Below are positions 52,048-62,831 of a stretch of DNA of 64,000 nucleotides, one piece after another. Below the pieces are notes generated by a model. The model made no database searches and was not told the origin of the DNA. It saw only the letters and a list, made by a program, of their open reading frames with translations. Every line of letters starts with the position of its first letter. Within the stretch, counting starts at the first letter, position 1. The DNA lies in the NCBI RefSeq assembly GCF_030643785.1, contig NZ_CP094378.1:1302001-1366000 (forward strand), in the 5' to 3' direction. The position numbers and the translations under genes are program-made. Source of the DNA: Coxiella-like endosymbiont (GTDB lineage Bacteria > Pseudomonadota > Gammaproteobacteria > Coxiellales > Coxiellaceae).

Positions 52048-52365
52048 TCAATGAGCGCTTGAGTGCTTGCCTGCCCCAGGTTGAAAATTTTTAAGCGGCG
52101 CTGTCTGTAAGGGTGGCACTTTTATCCCCTCACCTGGATTACGTGAGGCTAGATAACTAAGCCCAATACTTGTAGCAAAAAAACCAGCTGCCAAAATAAT
52201 CGTCACTTTCATGAGAAAAGGTGTCGCGCCCGTGCTTCCAAACATCGTATTAGAGGCACCACTACCAAAAGCCGTCCCTGCGTCAGCCCCTTTACCATGT
52301 TGCAATAACACTAACCCAATCAAGCAGACTGCAATCATTACATGAATAATTATAATTGATTGCAT
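52048..52365 (-). CDS. secG: Preprotein translocase subunit SecG
   Basis: Small two-helix subunit of the SecYEG channel. The 105-residue product has the family pattern: first helix [19 protein letters not shown], the cytoplasmic loop [20 protein letters not shown], the second helix after [10 protein letters not shown], and a polar tail. It overlaps the end of tpiA by 16 bp. The secG-tRNA-Leu-nuo arrangement is common in this group. Confidence 0.94.
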   Translation of the reverse strand: MQSIIIIHVMIAVCLIGLVLLQHGKGADAGTAFGSGASNTMFGSTGATPFLMKVTIILAAGFFATSIGLSYLASRNPGEGIKVPPLQTAPLKNFQPGAGKHSSAH

Positions 52366-53113
52366 TGTTCCCCTATTTTCAAAAAATGTTCAGCTTGCAA
52401 AGAAGCACCTCCCACTAAGACACCATCAATATTTTCCATTGTAAATAAAGCTCTTGCGTTCTCTGGTTTTACACTGCCTCCATATAAAATCCGGATATTC
52501 TCCGCCATCGCGGCGTCATAGTGTCGCAATTGCTCCCGAATAGCGGCATGAACTTCTTCTGCTTGAACGAGAGAGGCATTTTTACCCGTTCCGATAGCCC
52601 ATACGGGTTCATAAGCAATTACAATATCGCTTAATGAGGCCCGATTATCATGCATCCGCAATACAACTGCAAGCTGCTCTTGAACAATTTCAAAGGTTTC
52701 ACCCGCTTCGCGCTGCGCTTCGGTTTCCCCAACACAAATTATGGGTCGAATCCCATTTTCCAAAGCTCTTTTTACTTTTCGTGCCACGGATTCATTTGTC
52801 TCACCGTGCAGTTTCCGCCTTTCGGAATGACCGATGATAACGTAATGGCACAAAAATCCCGTAACATCGTGGCTGATATTTCACCAGTGTAAGCTCCGAC
52901 CTGATGCTCGGAGACGTCTTGAGCTCCCCAGGAGATTTGAGTTCGCAGAAACGCTTCTTTACATTGCGGGATGAAAATATAAGGAGGGATAACGACTAAC
53001 TCCGCCGTTTCTATTCGCTCGCACCCGTATTTTAACCCTTCTAACAATCCAGCAATGGTCTGAAGGGTTCCATGCATTTTCCAATTCCCTGCCACCAATG
53101 GACGACGGCCCAT
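52350..53113 (-). pseudogene. tpiA: Triosephosphate isomerase, single -1 frameshift near a T run
   Basis: Interconverts glyceraldehyde-3-phosphate and dihydroxyacetone phosphate in glycolysis and gluconeogenesis. From the ATG at 53113 the first frame has GNWKMHG with the active-site Lys and [21 protein letters not shown]. It breaks at or next to five T (52852-52856 on the plus strand as A). The other frame resumes [12 protein letters not shown] with the catalytic His, [10 protein letters not shown] with the catalytic Glu, and [11 protein letters not shown]. One extra base yields a normal 254-residue enzyme. The rest is clean. Confidence 0.89.
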
Positions 53114-53915
53114 ATAATTTCCCCTCTGCTAAATCTCCACACAATTCTAGCGGAATCAAAAAGATAATACAAAGCCCTAAGAAGAAGAAGAAAGAAAAAC
53201 TTGAAGTTATTTAAGCTCCCCTCCTTCACTAAAATTCCACCTTCTGTAGAGAAGGGTATCGAAGTGTGGGTTGTAAAGAAAAAGACCGCTTTCCAGGTCC
53301 ACTAAGCCTTTAATCTGGGGAGTCTGGAGTGGGCTTTCCTTGCGCAGAAATTCATCCGTGACTTAACACAGACCTTAGACTACCTCATCGTGTTTTTAGA
53401 GTTTACCGAGGACATTTTCCCTAAATACTTACATTTCCCATCAAGAGACTTTGAATATATCACCCTGGTTTTCTTAACCAAAGATGGAACGAAACACACT
53501 CTACAACAAGAAATCCTAAATACTAGAAAAAATAAAAATTTAATTTAATCAAATGGTTAATGAAAAGTCGCTTGAAGAAGCATACGAAGAAGTATAAAAT
53601 TTCTGCATACAAAATCAGAAATTGCTCACATAGTTTCCAAGCAATTTCTTACAAGCATTAAAACAATCTTGAGGACTAATCTAGAGGAATGTCGTAGAGT
53701 ATTATCATATCTTCTCAAGAAAGGAAGAAGGTAAGTAGCTTTTTTTTCAAAAAAATTTCTATTCGATTTAACCGAATTTAATTTTTGCCTGATTTTTTTG
53801 CCTGATTTTGTGCATTTTTTAAATAAAATTGGTAATTTAGACTCCCCAAATAATTCGATAAAGTTTTTTCAAAATTTCATTTTCGTTGTCAGTAGTCCCC
53901 TTAAAATTAGCTGAT
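53114..53915. other. Decayed spacer between tpiA and ppiD relic
   Basis: No intact gene. A plus-strand open stretch (about 53341-53550) reads FIRDLTQTLDYLIVFLEFTE and DFEYITLVFLTKDGTKHTLQ, protein-like but unrecognised, with no clear start. It may be the end of a lost gene. Downstream lies AT-rich sequence with the 13-bp tandem duplication at 53782-53807. Confidence 0.4.
53782..53807. repeat. Perfect 13-bp tandem duplication
   Basis: TTTTTGCCTGATT occurs at 53782-53794 and again at 53795-53807 without a mismatch. It lies in non-coding sequence past the 3' end of the ppiD relic. Confidence 0.88.
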
Positions 53916-55291
53916 TTAATATACTGTCAATTGAAGCACAGCCGTATCTCCGGTTTCTAAGAACGCTGGTGGTTATTGGAGACTTCAAACTACTAGCAAA
54001 CGTACTTGCAAGAACGGATTTTGGAATCGAGCTATCATTTTGAGTGATATTAGTTTTAACATGCCATGGCAAATGATACATCTTTGTAAGATCGGCTGTC
54101 CATTTTCCCTTTTAGAAAAAAAGCTTTTGGATTTTTCCAGCCAAAAAAGACACTTTGGTTTCTGCCAATTGCTTTTCAAGCAGAGATTGGGATCTGCGCA
54201 GAAGCAATTTTTAAAAGAAGAACATGGCTAGTTACATGCTCTTTTATTCTTAGAACCACCAAGCTTCCATTCTTTAACTCAATTACATCGGTATTATTGC
54301 CCTCTTCCAACACATCTTTGCTGAATTCCGCTGCCACAATATTGGGATTAGCAGTAATTTCCTATTTCGTTCCATTGTGAGTAAATAGAGGAGTTGTTTG
54401 AATTTTTAAATTTAATTCGCGCGCAGCTGAATTTAAAGTTGTCGGATTTGTGTAAAAGCAACATTGGATAATTGATCACTCTTTTTAGTTAACAGGATAT
54501 TTATTTTTTGTTGTATTAATGCCTGTTTAATTTGTTCTTTGACATTTTCCAAAGAACGCTTTTCTCCGCTACTACTACATCGCTTACTACTACTTGATGA
54601 CGAAGTATCTCAGGAGAAAGCAGGAGATAAGAAATACTTATCTTTTCCGGCGCTTCAGAAGTTTGGCAATGTCTGTAACAATAATCTGCCACCATTTTTT
54701 GGTTGTAACTTTGATCTTTCCATAAAAACGAGCACTAGGGATAATAAGGTAACGAAAATCACTTCTTTGATTAATTAATTCGTAATTGCTCTTTACTTGA
54801 TTTGGTAAGATAAAAACACTATTCATTATTCCGCTTTGCACTTGCTGTACTATTAACACATTTTTCATTTGCATCATAAATTGTCTATTAGTTAAAGAAT
54901 TTTCAGAGAGAAATTGTTGAAACAACTGCAAAGGAGAAAATTGTCTCCGTTTTCTTAAAAAGTCGGTAGGGCCATGATTACTTGATCCACTTGTTCAGGA
55001 CTTACATCAAAGCCCAATTTTTTTGCAGAATACACTTGAATATGATTCAAAATCAAATTTTGTAAAGCTTTGAGCTCATCGTTCTGAATTGCGGTGAGAG
55101 AGTGTCCAATCTTTTGCGAATAAGCTTGCTATAGGCGTTGAAATGTTTGGTTCAACTCGTTCTCAGTAATTTTTTCACCATTCACTTTTGCAAGTGTCTT
55201 ACCTTAACGCGTTAGACTGTAAATAATATTGAATGCTCCAGAAAATAAAAGAAAGGATTATGCCAGCAATCTAATCTTTATACATGTTCAT
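53916..55291 (-). pseudogene. ppiD: Periplasmic folding chaperone PpiD, broken
   Basis: PpiD is an inner-membrane-anchored SurA-like chaperone at the Sec exit. Minus-strand relics run in order: the anchor IAGIILSFIFWSIQYYL (about 55265), KVNGEKITENELNQTFQRL, KALQNLILNHIQVYSAKKLG and FDVSPEQVDQVIMALPTF (55190-54960), then LFQQFLSENSLTNRQFMMQM and FRYLIIPSARF (54920-54720), with C-terminal pieces WHVKTNITQNDSSIPKSVL and SPITTSVL near 54060-53950. Several stops and indels interrupt them, including a TAG just before the anchor. The position next to hupB is the usual one. Confidence 0.82.
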
Positions 55292-55312
55292 GAAGATACA
55301 TGTTCATGAAGG
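55281..55312. repeat. Two-copy 16-bp tandem duplication at ppiD 5' end
   Basis: TACATGTTCATGAAGA (55281-55296) is followed by TACATGTTCATGAAGG (55297-55312), 15 of 16 identical. It covers the presumed ppiD start region. On the minus strand it creates extra ATG codons. Confidence 0.88.
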
Positions 55313-55341
55313 TTTTGTAACATGCCGTTAACTCATAAAAA

Positions 55342-55418
55342 TGGCGGAGTGGACGGGACTCGAACCCGCGACCCCCGGCGTGACAGGCCGGTATTCTAAC
55401 CAACTGAACTACCACTCC
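55342..55418 (-). tRNA. tRNA-Asp (GUC)
   Basis: The 77-nt gene folds normally: acceptor GGAGTGG with CCACTCC, D-arm TAGTTCAGTTGGTTAGAATA, anticodon loop CTGTCAC (GUC), T-arm GCGGGTTCGAGTCCCGT, discriminator G and encoded CCA. It lies between the ppiD relic and tRNA-Val, in the hupB-tRNA-tRNA-ppiD arrangement. The G73 discriminator is the expected Asp identity element. Confidence 0.95.
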
Positions 55419-55470
55419 TCTACAGAAGACTAACGACAGAGTTAGCGTACCTACAGTAGGTAATAAGTTA

Positions 55471-55490
55471 ATTGTCGCGAATTGTCGCGA
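55471..55490. repeat. Perfect 10-bp tandem duplication between two tRNA genes
   Basis: ATTGTCGCGA occurs twice in succession (55471-55480, 55481-55490) in the tRNA-Val/tRNA-Asp spacer. Just beside it, 55449-55463 is a short palindrome (TACCTAC, one base, GTAGGTA). Confidence 0.85.
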
Positions 55491-55539
55491 AACAACAAGC
55501 AATATCTGTCTTCTATTTTCAATCCTCTGTCATCCTGAA

Positions 55540-55612
55540 TGGGTGCTGAGGGATTTGAACCCCCGACATTCGCCTTGTAAGGGCGACGCTCTACCAACTG
55601 AGCTAAGCACCC
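55540..55612 (-). tRNA. tRNA-Val (UAC), no encoded CCA
   Basis: The gene folds as GGGTGCT acceptor, AGCTCAGTTGGTAGAGC D-arm, anticodon loop CTTACAA (UAC), and T-arm GGGGGTTCAAATCCCTC. After discriminator A the template continues TTC, so CCA is not encoded, unlike the other three tRNAs in the window. The CCA must be added by nucleotidyltransferase. It lies upstream of tRNA-Asp and downstream of hupB. Confidence 0.93.
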
Positions 55613-55780
55613 ATATTATTTTCCATTAACACCCGAACTTCGCTGTTCGCGCTACCTATTTCGGGGAATGCACCAAAAATTGCCTCAGAATTACTGAAAC
55701 TTTGGGGCAATGAAGATAGCGGATATGTCTGGGTTAATCAACCCTAATTTATTCTTGTTTATTTAAACTTCCCTTCGGTT

Positions 55781-56065
55781 TTATTTTTTACCTCTATTCA
55801 AAGCCTCTTTTAGCTTTTTACCTGCTGAAAAGCTCACCACCAAGCTGGCAGGAATTTGTATAGGTTCCCCTGTTTTTGGGTTACGTCCCGTTCGAGCTGC
55901 GCGTGGGCTCGCTTTAAAGCTACCAAAGCCCACTAAGACCACATCCTTACGGCTTTGTAACGATTCCGTCACAAAATCGATAAATGCATCCAAAGCTCGG
56001 TTCGCTGCATTTTTCGAAATGCCGGCTGATTCTGCCATGACTTCAATGAGATCATTTTTATTCAT
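55781..56065 (-). CDS. hupB: DNA-binding protein HU
   Basis: Histone-like dimer that bends and compacts DNA. The 94-residue product starts [20 protein letters not shown] and has [20 protein letters not shown] and the DNA-clasping arm [13 protein letters not shown] with the intercalating Pro. AGAGG is five bases upstream of the ATG and a good promoter lies about 70 bp upstream. It has its own transcription unit, possibly reading into the two tRNAs. Confidence 0.97.
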   Translation of the reverse strand: MNKNDLIEVMAESAGISKNAANRALDAFIDFVTESLQSRKDVVLVGFGSFKASPRAARTGRNPKTGEPIQIPASLVVSFSAGKKLKEALNRGKK

Positions 56066-56131
56066 AAATTCCTCTCGGTAGTTCCATCGATTAATGGTCG
56101 GGCTTTTTGCCCCCCTTCCTTGATTGTTCAG

Positions 56132-56161
56132 GTTATATCAACTGCTTTCTCCGACTGTCAA
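56132..56161 (-). promoter_or_regulatory. Sigma-70-like promoter of hupB
   Basis: Reading the minus strand, a perfect -35 TTGACA (56161-56156), an 18-bp spacer and -10 TATAAC (56137-56132). Transcription would start near 56125, giving a leader of about 60 bases that includes a small GGGC-AAAAA-GCCC hairpin before the AGAGG ribosome site. Confidence 0.65.
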
Positions 56162-56391
56162 GCAAGAAAAGCTTCATAAGAACTTTTGTTTCTTATTTTA
56201 GGGACGTAATTGGATTTAAGGAGCGTAATTAGCGACCTCTAACTTAACGCGCCGCCCGGCCGGGGAGAAGCCTTAGTAATTTTTTCCGTCCAAGGTCGAT
56301 TTCTTACTCTAAGACTGATGAAAGGCAAGGCATTTAAAATTTCTGAGCTTCATTTCGCCTCTCGATTATACAGAGCGTCGGGACAGGAAAG
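56162..56391. other. Spacer between hupB promoter and tldD
   Basis: About 230 bp with a GC-rich patch near 56246-56270. I see no gene, RNA or convincing terminator hairpin with T-run here. It must hold the 3' end of the tldD transcript. Confidence 0.4.
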
Positions 56392-57828
56392 TTATTCAGT
56401 TCCACCTATCGTCAATGCATCGACTTTAAGGGTAGGTTGCCCCACCCCGACCGGAACTGATTGCCCCGCTTTTCCACAAATACCCATCCCCGAATCAAGT
56501 ACTAAATCACTTCCCACCATCGATACTTTAGTTAAGATATCAGGACCGTTACCAGTTAAAGTGGCGCCTTTAACAGGCCGTGTGACTTTTCCTTTATCAA
56601 TTAAATAGGCTTCACTAGCAGAAAAAACAAATTTTCCGGAAGTAATATCAACTTGGCCACCAGAAAAATCCACGGCATACAATCCCTTTTCCACCGAAGC
56701 AATTATTTCTTGGGGATCGCTTTTACCCGGCAATAGGTACGTATTCGTCATACGAGGAAGAGGCAAATGCGCATAGGATTCACGACGACCGTTACCGGTC
56801 GGCGCCATTTTCATCAAATGAGCATTATGACGATCTTGCATATAATTTTTTAAAATGCCATTTTCAATCAAGATTGTTTTCTGCGTTACTGTCCCTTCGT
56901 CGTCTACACTTAAAGAGCCTCTTCTACCCGGAACGGTTCCATCATCTACCACTGTGCATAAAGGAGAAGCCACCCGTTCCCCTACTCGTCCACTAAAAGC
57001 AGAAGTTCCCTTGCGATTAAAATCACCTTCTAAACCATGCCCAATAGCTTCGTGAAGAAGAACTGCCGGCCACCCGGCTCCGAGCACCACAGGAAAAGTA
57101 CCCGCCGGCGCATCCTCAGCCTCTAAATTTTGGCATGCCTGACGAACGGCTTTATCTGCGTAAGAATATGCCGTTGACAAAAACATTTCATAACCGCAGC
57201 GAGCACCACCGCCCCCAGAGCCCTGTTCCCGGCGGCCATTTTGTTCCACGATTACGCGAACTCGTAAATTCACTAACGGTCGCAAATCAGCTGCCATTAA
57301 TCCTTCATTATTTAGGACTAACACGACCTCATGATGTCCTGTTAAGCTGACAACCACATGCTTCACGCGAGGATCTGTAGCTCGAGTATATTGATCAATA
57401 CGCTTTAGTAATTCGATCTTCTCTATCGTAGTCATTGAATTAATAGGATTGAGTGAAGAATAAAGCGGTTTAATTGATTTTTTATGTAAGACATCTATTA
57501 TAAGTGCAGAGCCACAGGAATAAGCAATACTCTTTGCAGAATGTGCCGCTCTTAGCAGAGCTTTCGCATTGATATCATCCGCATAAGCAAAGCCTATTTT
57601 TTCGCCACTAATAACTCGTAATCCGAATCCTTGATCAACGGAAAAATCACCTCCTTTTACAATACCTTCTTCTAATGTCCAATTTTCTTCCTGGATGCTT
57701 TGTAAAAATATGTCGGCATTATCAATGGAGGGGCCCATAGCCAGGCCCATGATTTTTTCTAAGTTGCTGGGAGTAAGGTTAAAGGGTTTTAAAAGAAAAT
57801 CGTTAGCAATTTGAATTAAGTCACTCAT
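56392..57828 (-). CDS. tldD: Metalloprotease TldD
   Basis: With TldE/PmbA, TldD forms a zinc protease that trims unfolded peptides, and in other bacteria matures microcin B17 and affects CcdA. The 478-residue product shows GFGLRVISGEKIGFAYADD, the metal-binding LHEAIGHGLEGDFNRKG (HExxxH), YMQDRHNAH, NGRRESYAHLPLPRMTNTYL, and a late Cys in GMGICGKAGQ, the third zinc ligand. Length is normal (E. coli 481). Its partner gene is not in this window. It follows the yhdP relic by 18 bp. Confidence 0.95.
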   Translation of the reverse strand: MSDLIQIANDFLLKPFNLTPSNLEKIMGLAMGPSIDNADIFLQSIQEENWTLEEGIVKGGDFSVDQGFGLRVISGEKIGFAYADDINAKALLRAAHSAKSIAYSCGSALIIDVLHKKSIKPLYSSLNPINSMTTIEKIELLKRIDQYTRATDPRVKHVVVSLTGHHEVVLVLNNEGLMAADLRPLVNLRVRVIVEQNGRREQGSGGGGARCGYEMFLSTAYSYADKAVRQACQNLEAEDAPAGTFPVVLGAGWPAVLLHEAIGHGLEGDFNRKGTSAFSGRVGERVASPLCTVVDDGTVPGRRGSLSVDDEGTVTQKTILIENGILKNYMQDRHNAHLMKMAPTGNGRRESYAHLPLPRMTNTYLLPGKSDPQEIIASVEKGLYAVDFSGGQVDITSGKFVFSASEAYLIDKGKVTRPVKGATLTGNGPDILTKVSMVGSDLVLDSGMGICGKAGQSVPVGVGQPTLKVDALTIGGTE

Positions 57829-57846
57829 CTTTATTTATCAGTGCAT

Positions 57847-60800
57847 TTAAAAATTAGTTTTTTTAGCAGGAGCAGGTAAGGTGACTACCAGCTTATTCCA
57901 AGAACCCACAATATGATAATTCACCTCAGCTGCTTTGCCAACATGCGGCGCTAAAACTTGATTAGCAATCCAGGTAATAACTCCCGCTCAAGGTCCATCG
58001 GCAAGACCCACGATTAACGGCAGGGTCGAAGTTATATTTGGCACAATTTCTAAATGAAAATCATAATTTTTATTTACAAAACCAATAAGCCCTTTAATCT
58101 GAACCCAAGCAATATCTCCTACTAAAGAGGCATCTTCGGTTCTAGCAACTCCTTTCGATAAAGAAAAATTTCCCTTAAACAAATTAAATGCGAATCCTTT
58201 TTTAGAAAAATTAGCAAGATTAATGGGTAATTTGGGTAATGACTGTAAACTAAATAAATTAAGTAGGCGACCAAAACCTAATTCGGATTCAACTCCCTCA
58301 GTTAATTCTGTCACGCGTCCCTTATAAAAATTAATTTTAATATCGCCGTTTAAAGGGGTAGCCATGAATTGATCGGGTGACCCTGGCCATTGCAACGAAA
58401 AATTAGCTAGCCCTCTTCCTCCTTCCAGAGCGTGAGTAATTCCCCATCCCTTAAGGAGGGTTCCAAAATTAGAACTCACAAACTGTCCCGCTAACCGCGT
58501 TTCTGTTTGGTTTTTTTGTGCTGCCATTTTCCTGCAGCTTTAATATAAAACAAGAGGCCTATTGCCGTAAAATTATTGATGTTCAAGCCGTTTTTTATTT
58601 GCGACGTTTGCAGTATTAATTTACCTAACACATTTTTACCATAGCGGAAATCATTAATAGTTAAATCCATAGATGGTAAGCTTTTAGGATCCCACTTCAT
58701 TTGCTTATCTTTCGTTTTTTGGGGCAAATAAAATCGCAAAAAATATCCTTGCCATGCGCGATGATTGGAGAAAATTGAAAGATCGCCCAGAATTAAAGGA
58801 CTTTTATATTTACTAACCAGCCTTGGTATTGAGGGAATAAACTGAGACTGGTATCTGCTTTTGCTTTTAAAGGATTACTATAATGGACTGTAATCGCTGA
58901 GGTTTTATTATCGTGAAAAAATAAGGCTGCATTTAGAAAAACAGAATTTTGCGCCAGTTTATCATAAGGAGCAGGGAGCGTATATTTAACTCCAATTAAA
59001 TCAGTCATTAGAAAAAAACTGTTGGTTACGAAGTCATTATCACTGCGTAATTTTAACAATGCACGATAGGGAGTTGATCCACATAAATAGTCTAAGATGG
59101 GAAAATTAAATTGCTTTTGCAAGGCCTCGATCTGGATTTGGCCACTCATTTCAATCTGCAACATTGGCGAGAGCGTCCCAGGATTGATAGTAGCAATAGA
59201 AAAATCGATTGGTAAACCTAAAAATTGAGCTCTAATATGATTGGCCAAAAAATTTTGATTAATAAAATGAAAATTTCCAGTGATTTGATTAAGTTTTATT
59301 CCCCAATTTTTTAAAAATAGTTGTGCATTATTAACACACAAATGCCCATCTACATTTGTATTGGCCGCGTGCTGAGTTAGGGGAATTTTGAGATTTAAAT
59401 TCGCTCTGAATGGCCTATTTGGAATAATGGCTTTAATTTGTTTAGAGACTAAAAGAGGAGTTGCTTGCAGAAATCGAAAGCCATCTGTTAGGTTAGAAAC
59501 CGATCCACCACTTACCATTAAAATGGGCTTAGCCCAATGAACTATTGCGGCTTTTAAATGATTTAAAGGATTTCCCATTATTTCCGCGCGATCCGCGACA
59601 ATATTCAAACTATCGTTATTAAAAGCAACTGTCCCATGAATATTTTTATATTTGGCCATTTAGGGTGGTAATGTAATGTCACGCTGTTCACATCAGCAAT
59701 GATGTTAAAATGCCCTTCTTTATGGATGAAAGGAAATTTCTTTAGAGGGCCTTCCAAATCTATAATGCCCGCAGTTATTTTTCCAGCTACAAATGCTTTA
59801 TTCAACCAGATTGATAAATCAGAACCCATATAATGATATGGTAAATAAGATTTGATGTTATTTAAATTTTCTACTTTGAATTTTGCCTGTAATGAAATAT
59901 AAGGCGATTTATTTGCAGGTAAGGATAAGCTCTCCCATCCTTGCCATTGCCAATCATTGTTGCCTAAATAGGCTTGCGATACATCAATATCCCAATCCAG
60001 TGAGGAGTGATACCATTGAGTAATTAAATTTAATTGCTTTAATACTAAGGGGCGCCTTAAAGATTCCTGGAACTTTAATTGTGCTACTACCTGATTGTAA
60101 TTTGAGCTTTGCTCTTGAAGGATTCATATCTATCGAACCCGATAATTGCGAACCTCCGGGAAAATTATTCCAAGGTTGAAAACTTAAGGCATAAAAATCG
60201 GTTCTTAGATGATAATAAAGTTTTTGTTTTCCGGGAAAATAAAACAAACAAAAGCGATGAACCTCCCCCGATGGTTGAATCTTTCGATAAAATTTCTGAA
60301 ATTTTTCCAGCCAATATCCTATTTTTTGAGCGAAGAGAGGAATGTCTCTTAATCGAAGGTAATTGGTTCTGAATAAAATTACAGGAATTGAATTCTCATA
60401 AATTACAAGGACACCGAAATTATGCTCCGGCCATTTTTTTCTCCCGTTCGCAGAAAAATGTCATTTCCTACTAATCTCCAGCCATTCACATAGGGCTTCC
60501 AATATAAATTGGCGGAGATATGATCGAGCAATAATATATGGCCCTGATTAAAGATTAATCGTATATGATTACCTGCTATTAAGCTTTGCAATGAATTAAG
60601 AATTCGTTTATGAAACCTTGCCCATAATTGTATATCTCTTTCTCCTGACTCCATCGACAAATTTTTAAAATATTTCTGTAAAAAATAACTATCTAGCCAT
60701 TGTTTAAAAATTACATTTTTAAGTTCCGACATAAAGACTCATATTGTCAGACGAAGTCGTAATCAAAAATCGGAATTGCGTCGGGACTTCTTGGAATAAA

Positions 60801-61417
60801 CTTCCCACTCCGGTTATTTGATGATGTAAAATTCCATTAATTACATTAACACGCAAGTTGTTAATAGGAATTAGGTTACCCTGGAATGTATGATAATTGA
60901 TGCTAATCGCTTTTAGCGTGACGTTGGATTGATTCAATATCCATAAAAGAATATTTTTCACATCTCCTAAATTAGCCATCACATGTTTATGGCCGAAATT
61001 AGCCATCCCCTGCACGCGCAATTCTCCAACTGCTGTTTCAGAAACAGCAAACTAGGCACCAGAAAGCACTAAATAACTCGGCAATAATCGCCAATGAAAT
61101 AAGCTATGAAAGAGATCAATACTGATAGAAAGTTGTTTGATCCGTAAAAGTGATTTCTGACGAGCAGGGTCAGTAATAAACACATCTTGAAAGCTGAGGG
61201 CTGGATCAAGTCCATACCAAATTGCTTTAATGCCGCTAATATGTACAGGTTGATGTAAGATACTACTCGCCCATCGCTCAAAAAAATCACGCTTATGGTT
61301 AAGTACCGGAATTGTCAAACGAGTAATATTAATCAATACAGCAAAGAGAATTACAAGGATCGCCACCGTCATTAACAACCATTTTCCACAACGGCGTACT
61401 AAAATTTTAACATTCAT
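57847..61417 (-). pseudogene. yhdP: YhdP-family AsmA-like lipid-transport protein, broken
   Basis: YhdP is a giant inner-membrane-anchored, envelope-spanning protein that moves phospholipids to the outer membrane. The ATG at 61417 overlaps the mreD stop (TGATG) and opens with a membrane anchor (WLLMTVAILVILFAVLI) and the domain start LTIPVLNHKRDFFERWASSI. An in-frame TAG at about 61052 replaces a probable CAG, and the same frame resumes downstream. At least seven further frame changes split the remaining ~1,000 codons, which keep the long beta-rich, low-complexity character (for example HVSGIKAIWYGL- and SGSIDMNPSRAKLKLQSGS-like segments). It is clearly dead. Confidence 0.82.
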
Positions 61418-61905
61418 CAGCCCAATTTAAATCGATGTTGGTAATCGTTTAATAAAAATCGCAACCACGGCCATAAAAGCGTAGTACTTACAAGAGACAA
61501 CCAGTATTTTCTAGTCAATGGAGAAGAGTCTGCCATTGCCATAATCCAATATTGTAACGCGAGGTATACCGCCATAGTGATTAAAACTAATATCGTTTGT
61601 TGCCAGGCGGGCAAGCTGTGGATGGGTATTTGAAAACGAATGAAAAAATAAGCAAGGCAGGTAAATAATAGTGTATGTTGCCCTAAAATGGTTCCCATAA
61701 GTAAATCTAGCAAAAGGCCTATTACGAAAGCGGCACCAATGCCCACTCGATAGGGAATAGAAATCATCCAAAATAAAAGAATCATCAAAACCCAGGCAGG
61801 TTGGTACCATACGGCCCATTCGGGAAGAGGCAGGATAGCTAGCATCATTCCTACTAAAAAAGTGAGTCCGATTAAAATTCTTTGTTTAAAGATATCATTT
61901 TCCAT
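61417..61905 (-). CDS. mreD: Rod shape-determining protein MreD
   Basis: Small integral membrane partner of MreC in the elongasome. The 162-residue product has five or six hydrophobic helices, including LPLPEWAVWYQPAWVLMILL and the family block RVGIGAAFVIGLLLDLLMGT followed by LGQHTLLFTCLAYF. It overlaps mreC by 11 bp and the yhdP relic by one codon. It is intact. Confidence 0.93.
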   Translation of the reverse strand: MENDIFKQRILIGLTFLVGMMLAILPLPEWAVWYQPAWVLMILLFWMISIPYRVGIGAAFVIGLLLDLLMGTILGQHTLLFTCLAYFFIRFQIPIHSLPAWQQTILVLITMAVYLALQYWIMAMADSSPLTRKYWLSLVSTTLLWPWLRFLLNDYQHRFKLG

Positions 61906-62761
61906 TTTCTTTAGGCTTCACTGAAGAAGATGCTAACTCTTCTCGTACCACATTTTGTAACGAAGCTCTATCTGGCCAAACCATTAACACTTGTTGTGAC
62001 TGATCTAAATGGGCTGATGGCTGAAGAATAATTGTAGCAAAACGCTTAGCAGGATTATGCATTAACTCGGAAACCACCCCCACAGGATAACCTACTGGAT
62101 AGCGCAACCCAAGCCCAGAAGACATAAAAAGGTCACCTTTTTGGATATCGCTGGTATCTGGGACATTAATCAGCATGAGCTTTTCAGAGCTTCCCAACCC
62201 GACTGCAATAGCACGAATACCATTCCGGTAATCTTGGACAGGAACAGCGCTCTTAGGATCGGAAATCAACATAATATTACTCGTCAAGGGGCTCACAGCA
62301 ACTACTTGCCCAATAATGCCATAAGCATCTAAAACAGGTTGCCCCAAATAAATGTGTGATTGCGTTCCCTTATCAACCATAACTTGTTGGAGATTAGGAT
62401 CTAAATCCACAGCTAACAATTGGGCAACAAGCAGATGCAAGGCACCCATTCGGGAAGTCGATTTTAATAATTCTCGTAATTGGGCATTTTCTCGCTCAAG
62501 AGCAAGAAGTTTCTGCAATTTCGATTCCAGTAACCACTCATGAGCCCGCAGGCGGGCATTATCCGCCATTAATTGCTGTTGAGTGGTAATATTCATACCA
62601 ATCCAGTGGATTGTTTTAATAGGAGCATTCACTAAATATTGGATAGGAAGCACAACTAAGGACAAATCAGCGCGAACCTTCTGAAAAAAGCCTGCTTTTT
62701 GGTCCAAAAGAATCAATATAATTGATAAACCCATAAAAATAAGGGTACGCAATCCTGGCAT
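61895..62761 (-). CDS. mreC: Rod shape-determining protein MreC
   Basis: Periplasmic scaffold linking MreB filaments to peptidoglycan synthases. The 288-residue product has an N-terminal membrane anchor (TLIFMGLSIILILLDQKAGF), a coiled-coil segment (ENAQLRELLKSTSRMG region), and the beta-domain blocks VLDAYGIIGQVVAVSPLTS, LISDPKSAVPVQ and GDLFMSSGLGLRYPVGYPVG. It follows mreB by 70 bp. Length is within the usual range. The Pro/Glu-rich tail is short. Confidence 0.95.
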   Translation of the reverse strand: MPGLRTLIFMGLSIILILLDQKAGFFQKVRADLSLVVLPIQYLVNAPIKTIHWIGMNITTQQQLMADNARLRAHEWLLESKLQKLLALERENAQLRELLKSTSRMGALHLLVAQLLAVDLDPNLQQVMVDKGTQSHIYLGQPVLDAYGIIGQVVAVSPLTSNIMLISDPKSAVPVQDYRNGIRAIAVGLGSSEKLMLINVPDTSDIQKGDLFMSSGLGLRYPVGYPVGVVSELMHNPAKRFATIILQPSAHLDQSQQVLMVWPDRASLQNVVREELASSSVKPKENGK

Positions 62762-62831
62762 TGAAGAACGTTTAAAAATTAATTTAATGACGCTTTCCTC
62801 TTGTTTGCCCTATCAAAATTCCCTTTAAGTA

